Source of the DNA: Rhizobium rhizogenes NBRC 13257 | GTDB lineage: Bacteria > Pseudomonadota > Alphaproteobacteria > Rhizobiales > Rhizobiaceae | Reading direction: 5' to 3' | Assembly: GCF_000696095.1 (NCBI RefSeq) | Contig: NZ_BAYX01000003.1 | Location: 310,001-374,000, forward strand | DNA: 64,000 bases | In this document: piece by piece, positions 8,922 through 17,388 of the stretch | Layout of the letters: every line of letters starts with the position of its first letter | How positions within the stretch are numbered: position 1 is the first letter of the stretch | Notes under the pieces: generated by a model | Told to the model about the DNA's origin: nothing | Database searches by the model: none | What the model saw: the letters and a program-made list of their open reading frames with translations, nothing else | Position numbers and translations under genes: made by a program

Positions 8922-9379
8922 TGAAGCGAGCAAGGCGGACAGCCAAGGCGATGACCGAAGACTTTACCGATCCAGCAGTCATGCAGGAAATCGCCGCCTG
9001 GCTGGAAAGTGCCGGCGCAAGTGCGATCGAGATCGAGACGGAGGACGGTCGTCACGTTCGGATCGTTATGGACCAAGCGGCCTCTTTGCGCGCCGACGAC
9101 GGCCCGCGCGACACGGTTGCGACGTCGCCGGCGAGTGTCAGCGCCGCCAAAGCGCCGTTCGCTGGACATTTTCTCGACGCTCACCCGGCTCGTGGCACGC
9201 CTGCAGCGGCGCAAGATACCGCTGTTGCCGCCGGGGATATCGTCGGCTTCGTAAAGGTGGGACCACTCCTGCTGCCGGTTCGCACGCCCGAGGACGGCAC
9301 ATTAAACGAATGCCCGGTCAAGGCCGGCGATCTCGTCGGCTATGGCGACACCATTTTTTCGATCGAGCCAGCACAATGA
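8918..9379 (+). CDS. Carrier-like protein with degenerate biotinyl domain
   Basis: About 153 residues from ATG 8918 (or 142 from ATG 8951, which gives MTEDFTDPAV). It mirrors the preceding carrier: an N-terminal AccB-like helix/strand unit, a linker, and a C-terminal barrel ending GDTIFSIEP. Aligned by the flanking glycines, the EAMK biotinylation motif is replaced by KVGP, so the lysine position is proline and this domain should not be biotinylated. It overlaps both neighbours by four bases and is kept intact inside the operon, which argues for a structural or docking role rather than decay. A misaligned but active carrier is unlikely, since no other MK pair occurs in the domain. Confidence 0.75.
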   Translation: MMKRARRTAKAMTEDFTDPAVMQEIAAWLESAGASAIEIETEDGRHVRIVMDQAASLRADDGPRDTVATSPASVSAAKAPFAGHFLDAHPARGTPAAAQDTAVAAGDIVGFVKVGPLLLPVRTPEDGTLNECPVKAGDLVGYGDTIFSIEPAQ

Positions 9380-10086
9380 CCGACATGCAAGCAACAGCTC
9401 TCTCAACACCGGGGCTCTTCTCTCCTGCCCTTACCGCTGCTCCTAAAATCTCCGTCATCGGCACCAGCGCCTATCTGGTGGAAGCACCGGGGGATTTCGA
9501 TCTTGCGACGCAGCGGCGGATCTGGGCTTTGGCAAAGGCGGTGGAGACATGGTCCGAGGTTCGCGAAGTCGTCCCCGGTGTCACCAACCTTCTGGTGATC
9601 CTCAGGCGGACGCCGGAGGAGCCGGACCAGGTGGAGGCCCGACTGAGGCAGGAATGGGATCGTGTCCGCGGTATCGATCTTGCCGGCAAGACGATTGATA
9701 TCCCGGTCACATATGGCGGTGAGCATGCGACGGATCTCGCGGCCGTTTGTGATTTCTCCGGCCTCAGCGACCGTGAGGTCGTCCGGCTGCATTCGGAAGG
9801 CAGCTACACCGTTTTCGCACTCGGAAGCGCTCCGGGCTTTGGCTATCTGCACGGCCTTGATCCGCGCATCTACATGCCGCGCAAGACGGTCCCGTCGTTG
9901 AGAATGCTCAAGGGCACGGTAACGATCGGCGGCATGCAGACAGGTGTTTCGGTGCTGACGGGGCCGAACGGTTGGAATTCCATCGGTTTCGCGGAGCTTT
10001 CCGTATTCGATCCCGCGGGGACGCCGCCGGCGCTGCTGGCCCCCGGCGACAGGGTTCGCTTCCTGCCCGAAAGGATCGAGCTGTGA
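9376..10086 (+). CDS. pxpB: PxpB/KipI-family carboxyltransferase-like subunit
   Basis: A 236-residue protein starting in an ATGA overlap with the previous gene. It has the KipI/PxpB fold signatures PVTYGGEHATDL and ALGSAPGFGYLHGLDP, plus VPGVTNLLV near the N terminus. PxpB and PxpC together form the ATP-dependent 5-oxoprolinase with PxpA, and their fused homologue is the carboxyltransferase domain of urea carboxylase. Beside a biotin carboxylase and carrier it probably forms the carboxyltransferase of a biotin-dependent complex acting on an amide or lactam. 5-Oxoproline is one possible substrate; it is not proven. Confidence 0.88.
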   Translation: MTDMQATALSTPGLFSPALTAAPKISVIGTSAYLVEAPGDFDLATQRRIWALAKAVETWSEVREVVPGVTNLLVILRRTPEEPDQVEARLRQEWDRVRGIDLAGKTIDIPVTYGGEHATDLAAVCDFSGLSDREVVRLHSEGSYTVFALGSAPGFGYLHGLDPRIYMPRKTVPSLRMLKGTVTIGGMQTGVSVLTGPNGWNSIGFAELSVFDPAGTPPALLAPGDRVRFLPERIEL

Positions 10087-11081
10087 TCGAAATTCTTCAG
10101 ACCGGACCCTTGAACACCGTGCAGGACCTCGGCCGCTTTGGCTACCGGAACATCGGCGTCACGTCGAGTGGTGCGATGGACAGGCTGGCACTCACCGTCG
10201 GCAATCTGCTGCTTGGCAATGAGGAAGGGGCGGCGGCCCTTGAGATCCAGACCTTCCCATTTTGTCTTCGGTTCGAGAAAGACACGGTTGTTGCCGTCAC
10301 CGGCGCGGATTGCGACGCGCGCCTCGATGGGCGCCCGCTGCCGCCCTGGTGGGCCATGCCGGTATCGGCGGGACAGGTGCTGGAGCTCGGTACGCCCCTC
10401 CAGTCTGCTCGCGCCTACCTTTGCCTTGCTGGCGGACTGGACGTCGAGCCGGTGATGGGCTCGCGCAGCACCTCGTTGCGCGGCGGATTTGGTGGGTTGG
10501 AGGGCCGCTTTCTGGCGGCGAATGATCGCTTGAGTGTCGCCGATACGGAGATCGGTGCGGTGCCGGATGGTGGGTTTGGTGCTGTGCCGCCCGAAACGGC
10601 GCTTGCGGCGCATTTTCCGGCTCCGGAAGACGGCGTGCTTCCCGTCCGGGCCATTCCGGCCGGAGAATATGCCCTTTTCGGCGACGAGGCGGAACGCTTC
10701 TGGACGCAGATATGGAAGATTTCGTCCCAGAGCGACCGCACCGGCTACCGGCTTTCGGGCGACCCGATCATGCTTGCCTCGCCCGTGGAGATGCGCTCGC
10801 ACGGCGTTGTTCCGGGCGTCGTGCAGATGCCGCCGGCGGGAGAGCCGATCATCCAGATGAGTGACGCCAATACGGCCGGTGGCTATCCCAAGATCGCCGG
10901 CGTGGCGGAGGTCGATCTCTGGCGGCTGGGTCAGGCGCGCATTGGCAGCCGCATCCGGTTCATTCGCTCCGATGTCGCCGAGGCGCGCGCTGCCGAACAG
11001 GCGGTAAAATCCTATCTCGACGACATCAGACGTACGGTACCGATGCTCTCCCAGGCGCTTGCGGTGATGTCGCGCCGATAG
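10083..11081 (+). CDS. pxpC: PxpC/KipA-family carboxyltransferase-like subunit
   Basis: A 332-residue protein starting with GTG 10083, overlapping the PxpB stop by four bases. The family opening LQTGPLNTVQDLGRFGYRNI is followed by GAMDRLALTVGNLLLGN and a C-terminal segment GGYPKIAGVAEVDLWRLGQ, both KipA/PxpC hallmarks. It is the larger half of the PxpBC pair and binds its partner to complete the active site. Operon order carrier-carboxylase-carrier-like-PxpB-PxpC-PxpA supports a single multi-subunit enzyme. Length is normal for the family. Confidence 0.9.
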   Translation: MIEILQTGPLNTVQDLGRFGYRNIGVTSSGAMDRLALTVGNLLLGNEEGAAALEIQTFPFCLRFEKDTVVAVTGADCDARLDGRPLPPWWAMPVSAGQVLELGTPLQSARAYLCLAGGLDVEPVMGSRSTSLRGGFGGLEGRFLAANDRLSVADTEIGAVPDGGFGAVPPETALAAHFPAPEDGVLPVRAIPAGEYALFGDEAERFWTQIWKISSQSDRTGYRLSGDPIMLASPVEMRSHGVVPGVVQMPPAGEPIIQMSDANTAGGYPKIAGVAEVDLWRLGQARIGSRIRFIRSDVAEARAAEQAVKSYLDDIRRTVPMLSQALAVMSRR

Positions 11082-11118
11082 CGTTCAAATAGAGCAAGGC
11101 AAGACAGGAGAGGAAACG

Positions 11119-11886
11119 ATGAAGATCGATCTCAACTCGGACATGGGCGAGGGTTTCGGACCCTACCGGCTCTGTGACGACGAGGCGCTGATGGACGTGG
11201 TCTCGTCGGCGAATATCGCATGCGGTTTCCACGCAGGCGACCCGGAGACCATGGCCCGCATGGTGCGGCTGGCGAAGGCTCGCGGCGTCGGTGTCGGCGC
11301 GCATCCGGGCTTTCCCGACCGCCTCGGTTTCGGGCGCAGGGAAATGCCGGTCGAAGCGGACGAGATGCGCCAGCAGGTCCTCTACCAGCTGGGTGCGCTG
11401 ACGGCGATCGCCAGGGGTGAGGGGGTTCCGGTTGCCCATATCGGCTTCCACGCTGCCATGGGCAATATGATCAACCGCGATGCAGCACTTGCCGACCTGA
11501 TCATGCAAGCGATCAGCTCTGTCGATCCCGATCTCATCGTCTTCTCCATGCCCGACACGGAGATAGAGCGGGCGGCGAAACGCGCGGGATTGAGGACGCT
11601 GACGCTCTTCCTCGCGGATCGGGCCTATGATGCTGCCGGCCAGCTCGTATCGCGCAAGCTGCCGAATTCCGTCATCAAGGAAGAAGCCAAGGTCCGCGCC
11701 CGTGTGCGGCAATTCCTGGAGAGCGGAACGGTCACGACCATCGACAACCGGACGATCGAGGTGCGGGCGCGCTCGATCCTGGTCCATAGCGACACGCCGG
11801 GCTCGCTCGACCTGGCAAGGATCGTCCGCAGCGAGATCGAGGCGACCGGAGCGACGATCGCGCCTGCCCGCGACGTTCTTGCCTGA
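11119..11886 (+). CDS. pxpA: PxpA (LamB/YcsF) family protein, divergent
   Basis: A 255-residue LamB/YcsF-family protein with a good ribosome site (AGGAGAGG). It has the opening IDLNSDMGEGFG, SANIACGFHAGDP and GVGVGAHPGFPDRLGFGRR, all typical. The usual KPHGALY motif is instead GFHAAMG, and the Cys in the opening motif is Ser. PxpA supplies the hydrolytic half of 5-oxoprolinase, so these changes suggest a different substrate or altered chemistry. It follows PxpC by 37 bases and precedes an aminotransferase. Compare the second copy at 20286, which keeps the canonical motif. Confidence 0.87.
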   Translation: MKIDLNSDMGEGFGPYRLCDDEALMDVVSSANIACGFHAGDPETMARMVRLAKARGVGVGAHPGFPDRLGFGRREMPVEADEMRQQVLYQLGALTAIARGEGVPVAHIGFHAAMGNMINRDAALADLIMQAISSVDPDLIVFSMPDTEIERAAKRAGLRTLTLFLADRAYDAAGQLVSRKLPNSVIKEEAKVRARVRQFLESGTVTTIDNRTIEVRARSILVHSDTPGSLDLARIVRSEIEATGATIAPARDVLA

Positions 11887-11937
11887 ACAGCCCGGCCGCA
11901 ACCCAACATTTCAACGATCACCGAAAGCAGCAAAACA

Positions 11938-13140
11938 ATGCCGACCCTAGCCGATCGCCTCAAGACTGTTTCCATATCCGCCTCCGCCGCCATGACACAG
12001 CGCGCCCGAGACCTTGCGTCGAAGGGCATCAATGTCGTTTCCCTGTCGTCCGGCGAGCCGGATTTCCCAACGCCATCCCATGCGATCGAGGCGGCCCATG
12101 CCGCGGCTCTCGCCGGCGATACCAAATACCCGCCGCTCGACGGCACGCTTGCCCTGAGAACGGCCATTGCGCGCAAGTTCAAGCGGGAAAACGGACTGGA
12201 CTATGAGCCCAGCCAGATCGTCGTCGCCGGCGGTGGCAAGCAGGTGATCTTCAACGCCATTCTCGCCACCTGCAATCCGGGAGACGAGGTGGTGATCCCC
12301 GCGCCGGGCTGGATCAGCTATGCCGACATCGTCCGCTTCGCGGGTGGCGTGCCTGTCCCCGTTGCATGCAAGCAGGAGAACGGTTTCAAGCTGCGTGCCG
12401 AGGATCTGGAGGCGGTGATCACGCCACAGACGAAATGGCTGTTCCTGAATTTTCCGAACAATCCGACGGGTGCTGCCTGCTCGCGGGCCGAAATGGCTGA
12501 GATCGCCGCGGTCATGCTGCGCCATCCGGACGTGTGGATCATGACCGACGACATCTATGAGCATCTGATCTACGACGATTTCGAATTCTGCACGATCGCC
12601 GAAGTCGAGCCACGCCTTTACGACAGGGTGCTGACCGTCAACGGCGTGTCCAAGGCTTATGCCATGACGGGATGGCGGCTGGGCTTCTGCGGCGGACCAA
12701 AGGATCTGATCTCCGCCATCAGCAACGTCAACGGCCAGAACAGTGGCGGAACCTCTACGATCACCCAGGCTGCCGCAGTGGCGGTGCTGGACGGCCCGCA
12801 GGACCTTCTGAAGGAGAGAGCGGCGATCTATAAGCAGCGCCGAGACTTCGTGCTCGACAGGCTCGCCGGTATCGACGGGCTGACATGCCACAAGCCGGAA
12901 GGGGCGTTCTATATTTTCCCCAGCGTTGCCGGTCTTATCGGCAAGACCAGCAAATCCGGCCGCAAAATAGAAAACGATGCTGACTTCGTCATGGGACTTG
13001 TCGAAGAGCAACATGTGGCGACCGTGCAGGGCGGGGCCTACGGCATGAGCCCGTTCTTCCGCATCTCCTACGCCACCAGCATGGAGAAGCTCGCCGAGGG
13101 CTGCGCGCGTATCGCGCAGTTCTGCCATGACCTGAAATAG
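11938..13140 (+). CDS. PLP-dependent class I/II aminotransferase
   Basis: A 400-residue fold-type I aminotransferase of the aspartate-aminotransferase Ib type. Visible motifs are SGEPDFPTP near the N terminus, NFPNNPTG, DDIYEHL, and NGVSKAYAMTGWRLGF, whose SK lysine forms the Schiff base with PLP. It would transaminate an amino acid released by the upstream lactam-opening complex, feeding the keto acid to central metabolism and the nitrogen to glutamate. It is 51 bases from PxpA with a weak ribosome site. It ends 32 bases from the convergent LysR gene. Exact amino-acid specificity cannot be read. Confidence 0.9.
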   Translation: MPTLADRLKTVSISASAAMTQRARDLASKGINVVSLSSGEPDFPTPSHAIEAAHAAALAGDTKYPPLDGTLALRTAIARKFKRENGLDYEPSQIVVAGGGKQVIFNAILATCNPGDEVVIPAPGWISYADIVRFAGGVPVPVACKQENGFKLRAEDLEAVITPQTKWLFLNFPNNPTGAACSRAEMAEIAAVMLRHPDVWIMTDDIYEHLIYDDFEFCTIAEVEPRLYDRVLTVNGVSKAYAMTGWRLGFCGGPKDLISAISNVNGQNSGGTSTITQAAAVAVLDGPQDLLKERAAIYKQRRDFVLDRLAGIDGLTCHKPEGAFYIFPSVAGLIGKTSKSGRKIENDADFVMGLVEEQHVATVQGGAYGMSPFFRISYATSMEKLAEGCARIAQFCHDLK

Positions 13141-13172
13141 TATGATGAGGCAGACAGGGCGGCGACGGGCAT

Positions 13173-14078
13173 TTACTGCTTCAGCCGCTCGGTCAGCTCC
13201 CGGAGAATGTCCTGCACGGCGGCGGCGGGATCGGAGAGCGATGCGTGTTCGGACACGCAGAGCGACAGCGTCTCCTCGATCTTCGGCGAGATGCTCCGGG
13301 AAACGATCGGCCCCGTTCCCTCGGACACGATGCGGTCGGCGACTGCCTTGGGCATGATGGTCGCGCCGAGACCGGTGCCGACGGCACGCGCCAGCGTCCG
13401 GATGACCTCGACCTCGCCGATCACCGTCAGATTGGTGCGGCTTCGCGAGAAGGCGGTCTCCACCGCCCGGCGCACGAAATTGTAGGGCGGCGGCAACAGA
13501 AACGGCAGGGATTCGAGCGCTGAAATCGCAATCGGGGTGTCGCTGGCTTCGATGCCGAATTTCTCGTGCGCGACAAGGTAGAAATCCTCCCGGAGAAGGG
13601 GGGAGAACCGCAGGCCTTTCATCGGGCCGGCGCCGTGGATCAGCGCGATTTCAAGCCGGTTGTTCATCAGCATCTGGCTGTATGTCTGCCCGACGCTCTC
13701 GGTGAGGTGAAGCATGATGCCCGGATGGCGACGCCTTGTTTCCGCCAAAAGCTCGAAGGAGAGCGTTGCGGCACCGCTGAACGGCGTGAGGCCGACGGAG
13801 ACCCGGCCCGCGAGGTGCTTGCCCGCCGCGACCACATCGGCGTGAGCCTGTTCCATCTGACGCAGGATGATCTGGGCGTGCCGATAAAGCTCGGCGCCGG
13901 CATCCGTCATGACGACGCCTTGCTGGCTTCGTATGAGGAGCTTCGTTCCGAAGTGTTCCTCGAGTGCGGCGAGCTGCTGGCTGAGTGCTGGCTGCGCGAT
14001 GTGGAGTATATCGGCAGCTCTTGTGATGCTGCCGGTATCAACGATCACAACGAACGATTTGAAACGCCTGATATCCAT
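13173..14078 (-). CDS. LysR-family regulator, Nac-like
   Basis: A 301-residue LysR regulator on the minus strand, read from MDIRRFKSFVVIVDTGS (an upstream in-frame ATG adds 12 unlikely residues). The helix-turn-helix TRAADILHIAQPALSQQLA and following IRSQQGVVMTDAG closely resemble the nitrogen assimilation control protein Nac; the effector domain is complete. It is divergent from the SDR-importer operon and convergent with the aminotransferase. The gap in front contains a Nac-type ATA-N9-TAT site (14270-14284). It may activate the flanking nitrogen-scavenging operons, either in response to a ligand or to nitrogen supply. Confidence 0.88.
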   Translation of the reverse strand: MDIRRFKSFVVIVDTGSITRAADILHIAQPALSQQLAALEEHFGTKLLIRSQQGVVMTDAGAELYRHAQIILRQMEQAHADVVAAGKHLAGRVSVGLTPFSGAATLSFELLAETRRRHPGIMLHLTESVGQTYSQMLMNNRLEIALIHGAGPMKGLRFSPLLREDFYLVAHEKFGIEASDTPIAISALESLPFLLPPPYNFVRRAVETAFSRSRTNLTVIGEVEVIRTLARAVGTGLGATIMPKAVADRIVSEGTGPIVSRSISPKIEETLSLCVSEHASLSDPAAAVQDILRELTERLKQ

Positions 14079-14269
14079 TCGAGATTGATGCTCACCATTG
14101 CAGCCGACCGGCATGTTACAGCCTGACTGTTAGTTTACAACAGCTCCCCTCCCAAGCACTTTTTACGCGGAAAACGCTGTGGCGGAAGCGCCGCTCACTG
14201 GCCTTCGGCTATGAAAACATGTGGATTCATCCAATGGAATCAATGTCCCGATGCAGCTCAATACCCCTC

Positions 14270-14309
14270 ATAAGATAGGCTTATCCCTCCAAAGATAATC
14301 GGAATTATC
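14270..14309. promoter_or_regulatory. Two LysR-type palindromes in divergent promoter
   Basis: ATAAG-ATAGG-CTTAT at 14270-14284 fits the ATA-N9-TAT pattern known for Nac sites. GATAAT-CGGA-ATTATC at 14294-14309 is a perfect 6-bp inverted repeat. Both lie between the Nac-like LysR gene and the SDR-importer operon, 49-88 bases upstream of ATG 14358, a usual place for LysR binding. Confidence 0.6.
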
Positions 14310-14357
14310 GCGCGACGGAAAGGTCGGCTAAGGTTCCGCAAACAAAAGGGAACAGTG

Positions 14358-15131
14358 ATGCCATTCTCCGATTATAAGACCGCACTGGTCACGGGTGCCT
14401 CCTCCGGAATTGGGGCGGCTATCGTCGAGCGCCTTTGTGCCGAGGGGCTTGAGGTGCATGCGGTTGCGCGCAATGGCGATCTTTTGCAGAAGCTGGCGGA
14501 GCGCACCGGCTGCGTCGCCCATGTGATCGACGTCACTGACCGGGCGGCGCTTGCGGATCTGACAAAACGCGTTCCGTTCGACATACTCGTCAACAATGCC
14601 GGCGTCGATCGTCCCAAGAAATTCCTGGAAGCTGAAGACGGCGACATTGATCTCCTTGTCGACGTCAACCTGCGCGCGGTCCTTCATCTCTGCCGCATGG
14701 TGGTGCCGGGGATGGTGGCGCGCGACCGCGGTCATGTCATCAATATCTCGTCGATCGCCGGCGCCTATAATTTCGGCGGCAATTCCTCCTATCATGCGAC
14801 GAAGGCGGGCGTCAGCATGCTGTCGAACCAGCTGCGTCTCGATGCCTTCGGCAAGCGGGTGCGCGTGACGGAAATCTGCCCCGGCCGCGTCGCCACCGAT
14901 ATCTTCGCGCATGTGCATGGTGACAGCCCCGAGATACGCGAACGCTTCATCGATGGTTTCGAACTCCCCCAGGCGAAAGATATCGCCGATGCTATCGCCT
15001 TTGCGATCGCAGCACCAGTCGCCGTGAACATCGGCCATATGGAAATCACGCCGACCCTTCAGGTGATGGGTGGCTTGCAGACGGCAAAGCCCCAGTCTCC
15101 GAAGCCCCTGTCTTCCAAGCAAGGGGAATGA
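14358..15131 (+). CDS. Short-chain dehydrogenase/reductase
   Basis: A 257-residue classical SDR resembling the YdfG 3-hydroxy-acid dehydrogenase group. The cofactor loop TGASSGIG is near residue 12, then NNAGVDRP and the catalytic YHATK with an upstream serine (ISSIAG). ATG 14358 follows AAAAGGGA; a GTG three bases earlier is less likely. It is the first gene of an operon with an amino-acid-type importer, so it may oxidise or reduce a hydroxy-acid or hydroxy-amino-acid substrate taken up by that importer. NADP is more likely than NAD, by family resemblance only. Confidence 0.88.
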   Translation: MPFSDYKTALVTGASSGIGAAIVERLCAEGLEVHAVARNGDLLQKLAERTGCVAHVIDVTDRAALADLTKRVPFDILVNNAGVDRPKKFLEAEDGDIDLLVDVNLRAVLHLCRMVVPGMVARDRGHVINISSIAGAYNFGGNSSYHATKAGVSMLSNQLRLDAFGKRVRVTEICPGRVATDIFAHVHGDSPEIRERFIDGFELPQAKDIADAIAFAIAAPVAVNIGHMEITPTLQVMGGLQTAKPQSPKPLSSKQGE

Positions 15132-15135
15132 GGCG

Positions 15136-15843
15136 GTGGGCAAGCTCGATCTCTCCGCGATCCTGAGCAATCCAGAATATGTCTCGATGCTGCTGCACGG
15201 CGTCGAGATGACCTTTGTTGTCGCCATCGGTTCCTGGCTTCTGGCGATGACCCTTGCCATGCTCCTTCTCGGCCTGCGATACGCTCCTGGCCCGATCGGC
15301 AATGCCGTCGTCACCGCCTATGTTTCCTATCACCGGAACGTCCCGACGCTGGTGCAGCTGATGCTCTGGTATTTCGGCATTTTCGCCTTGATGCCGCAGC
15401 CGGTCACCGATTGGCTGAACGATCACAATGCCGAGGCGACCTTCGCGATCATTGGGCTAGGCCTGTGTCAGGCCGCCTATTTCAGCGAGGATCTTCGCTC
15501 CGGCCTGCGCTCGGTGAACCCCGGTCAAATGGAAGCGGCGCGTGCGCTCGGGCATGGATATATTTCCGCCATGCGCTTCGTGATGATCCCGCAGGGGATC
15601 AGAAATGCGCTGCCCGCGCTGATCAATCATAGCGTTTCTCTGTTCCAGAACAGCAGTCTGGCGGTCGCGATCGGCGTTGCGGAACTGACCTATGCCGTCA
15701 AGGAAGTGGAGAACCTCAGCTTCCTGACTTTTGAGACCTATCTGCTGGCGACGGTACTCTACCTTGCCTTCTCGCTGATGATCATGACTGCCGGGGGATA
15801 CGTCACCCGGAGAACCGATCCGGTCAGGAGTGGACGGGCATGA
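15136..15843 (+). CDS. Amino-acid ABC transporter permease (first)
   Basis: A 235-residue HisM/GlnP-family membrane protein read from GTG 15136, four bases after the SDR stop; an upstream in-frame ATG lies inside the SDR gene. It has several hydrophobic helices and the EAA loop [17 protein letters not shown], which contacts the ATPase. It pairs with the next permease to form the heterodimeric inner-membrane channel of a polar amino-acid importer. Stop and next start overlap (ATGA). Confidence 0.88.
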   Translation: MGKLDLSAILSNPEYVSMLLHGVEMTFVVAIGSWLLAMTLAMLLLGLRYAPGPIGNAVVTAYVSYHRNVPTLVQLMLWYFGIFALMPQPVTDWLNDHNAEATFAIIGLGLCQAAYFSEDLRSGLRSVNPGQMEAARALGHGYISAMRFVMIPQGIRNALPALINHSVSLFQNSSLAVAIGVAELTYAVKEVENLSFLTFETYLLATVLYLAFSLMIMTAGGYVTRRTDPVRSGRA

Positions 15844-16598
15844 TTGGCGACATCATCCAGATCATCCACGACTACTGGCTGCTGCTGCTCGTCGGACAAT
15901 ATCCGAACGGCCCGATCGGCGGGCTTGCCGCGACGCTGATCCTCTCGATCCTGGCAATCGCCTTTGCTTTTCCCTTCAGCATTCTCCTGGCCCTTGCCCG
16001 GCTTTCGAAGTCGCCGCTTCTGAATTGGCCGGTCACGGCGCTGGTTTATTTCACGCGCGGCGTGCCGCTGCTGATGCTCATCCTCTGGGGCTATTTCCTC
16101 GTTCCCCTCATGACGGGCGCCGACGTTCCGAGCTTCGTCACCATGCTTGTGACGCTGGTCGTCTATCAGGGCGTCTTCCTGAGCGAAGTCGTGCGCGGCG
16201 GTATTCTTGCCCTCGGGCACGGCCAGCTGGAGGCGGCACGCGCGCTTGGACACAGCTATTTCGGCGCCATGCGCTACGTCGTCCTGCCGCAGGCGCTGTA
16301 CAACGTCATCCCGAGCATCCTTTCGGTTCTGGTGTCGACGATAAAGGACACGACGCTCGGATACGTGATCAACGTGCCGGACCTCACCTTCGCGGCCAAC
16401 CAGATCAACAACCAGCTCCTGACCCAGCCATTCCAGGTCTTCTTCATCCTGGCGGCCGTCTACTACGTGATCTGCTGGTCGTTGACCCAGGTGGCATCGG
16501 TTCTGGAGCGTCGGATCACCCGCAAGCGCGCCGGCACGGCTGCACAGAAGCCCGAGAACGTCCTGCAACTTAAAGCTCTTACGGATCAGTCGCTATGA
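15840..16598 (+). CDS. Amino-acid ABC transporter permease (second)
   Basis: A 252-residue HisM/GlnP-family permease starting in an ATGA overlap. The EAA loop [17 protein letters not shown] is present along with a typical N-terminal helix and the [11 protein letters not shown] segment conserved in this family. It forms a channel with the preceding permease. Overlap by four bases with the ATPase gene downstream shows coupled translation of the membrane complex. Confidence 0.89.
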   Translation: MIGDIIQIIHDYWLLLLVGQYPNGPIGGLAATLILSILAIAFAFPFSILLALARLSKSPLLNWPVTALVYFTRGVPLLMLILWGYFLVPLMTGADVPSFVTMLVTLVVYQGVFLSEVVRGGILALGHGQLEAARALGHSYFGAMRYVVLPQALYNVIPSILSVLVSTIKDTTLGYVINVPDLTFAANQINNQLLTQPFQVFFILAAVYYVICWSLTQVASVLERRITRKRAGTAAQKPENVLQLKALTDQSL

Positions 16599-17359
16599 CC
16601 CTCGCCCAGTCCTCCCAGAATCCGCCCATGATCCGGCTGTCCGCGGTGCGCAAGTCCTATGGCCATTTCGAAGTCCTCAAGGGGATTGATGCCGAGGTGG
16701 CGCGCGGCGAGGTCGTCGTCGTCTGTGGCCCGTCCGGTTCGGGAAAATCCACCTTGATCCGGACGGTGAACCGTCTCGAGGAAATCGCCAGCGGATCGAT
16801 CACCTGCGACGGCAATGACATGCACGGCTCGGTGCCCGCCAGCGAGATGAACCGCCGACGCAGCCGCATCGGTTTCGTGTTCCAGAATTTCAACCTGTTT
16901 CCGCATCTGTCGGTTCTCGACAACATCGCGATGTCGCCGATCCGGGTGAAGGGTGTTGCGCGTGATGTCGCCCGCAACAAGGCAAAGCAGCTTCTCGACA
17001 GGGTGGGGCTGGCCGACAAGGCAGGCGCTTTTCCCGCCCAGCTTTCCGGCGGGCAGCAGCAGCGGGTCGCGATTGCGCGTGCTTTGGCCATGGAGCCGCC
17101 GGTGATGCTCTTCGACGAGCCGACAAGCGCGCTGGATCCGGAAATGGTCGGCGAGGTGCTCGCGGTCATGAAGAGCCTGGCAGCCGACGGCATGACGATG
17201 ATGTGCGTCACCCATGAGATGGGATTTGCCCGCGATGTGGCCGATCGCGTCTGGTTCATGGATGACGGGCTGATCCTCGAGGCGGCGCCACCGAAAGAAT
17301 TCTTTTCCAACCCGCAACATGCGCGTGCTCAGCGGTTTCTCGCTGATTTGCGGCATTGA
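16595..17359 (+). CDS. Amino-acid ABC transporter ATP-binding protein (GlnQ type)
   Basis: A 254-residue ATPase with all motifs intact: Walker [11 protein letters not shown]-loop [11 protein letters not shown], signature [15 protein letters not shown], Walker [13 protein letters not shown] and switch histidine in [13 protein letters not shown]. No C-terminal regulatory domain is present, as usual for GlnQ/HisP proteins. It powers import through the two upstream permeases, dimerising with itself. The binding-protein gene follows 29 bases later. Confidence 0.93.
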   Translation: MTLAQSSQNPPMIRLSAVRKSYGHFEVLKGIDAEVARGEVVVVCGPSGSGKSTLIRTVNRLEEIASGSITCDGNDMHGSVPASEMNRRRSRIGFVFQNFNLFPHLSVLDNIAMSPIRVKGVARDVARNKAKQLLDRVGLADKAGAFPAQLSGGQQQRVAIARALAMEPPVMLFDEPTSALDPEMVGEVLAVMKSLAADGMTMMCVTHEMGFARDVADRVWFMDDGLILEAAPPKEFFSNPQHARAQRFLADLRH

Positions 17360-17388
17360 ATTTCGTCCAACCCACAGGAGACTTTGCA

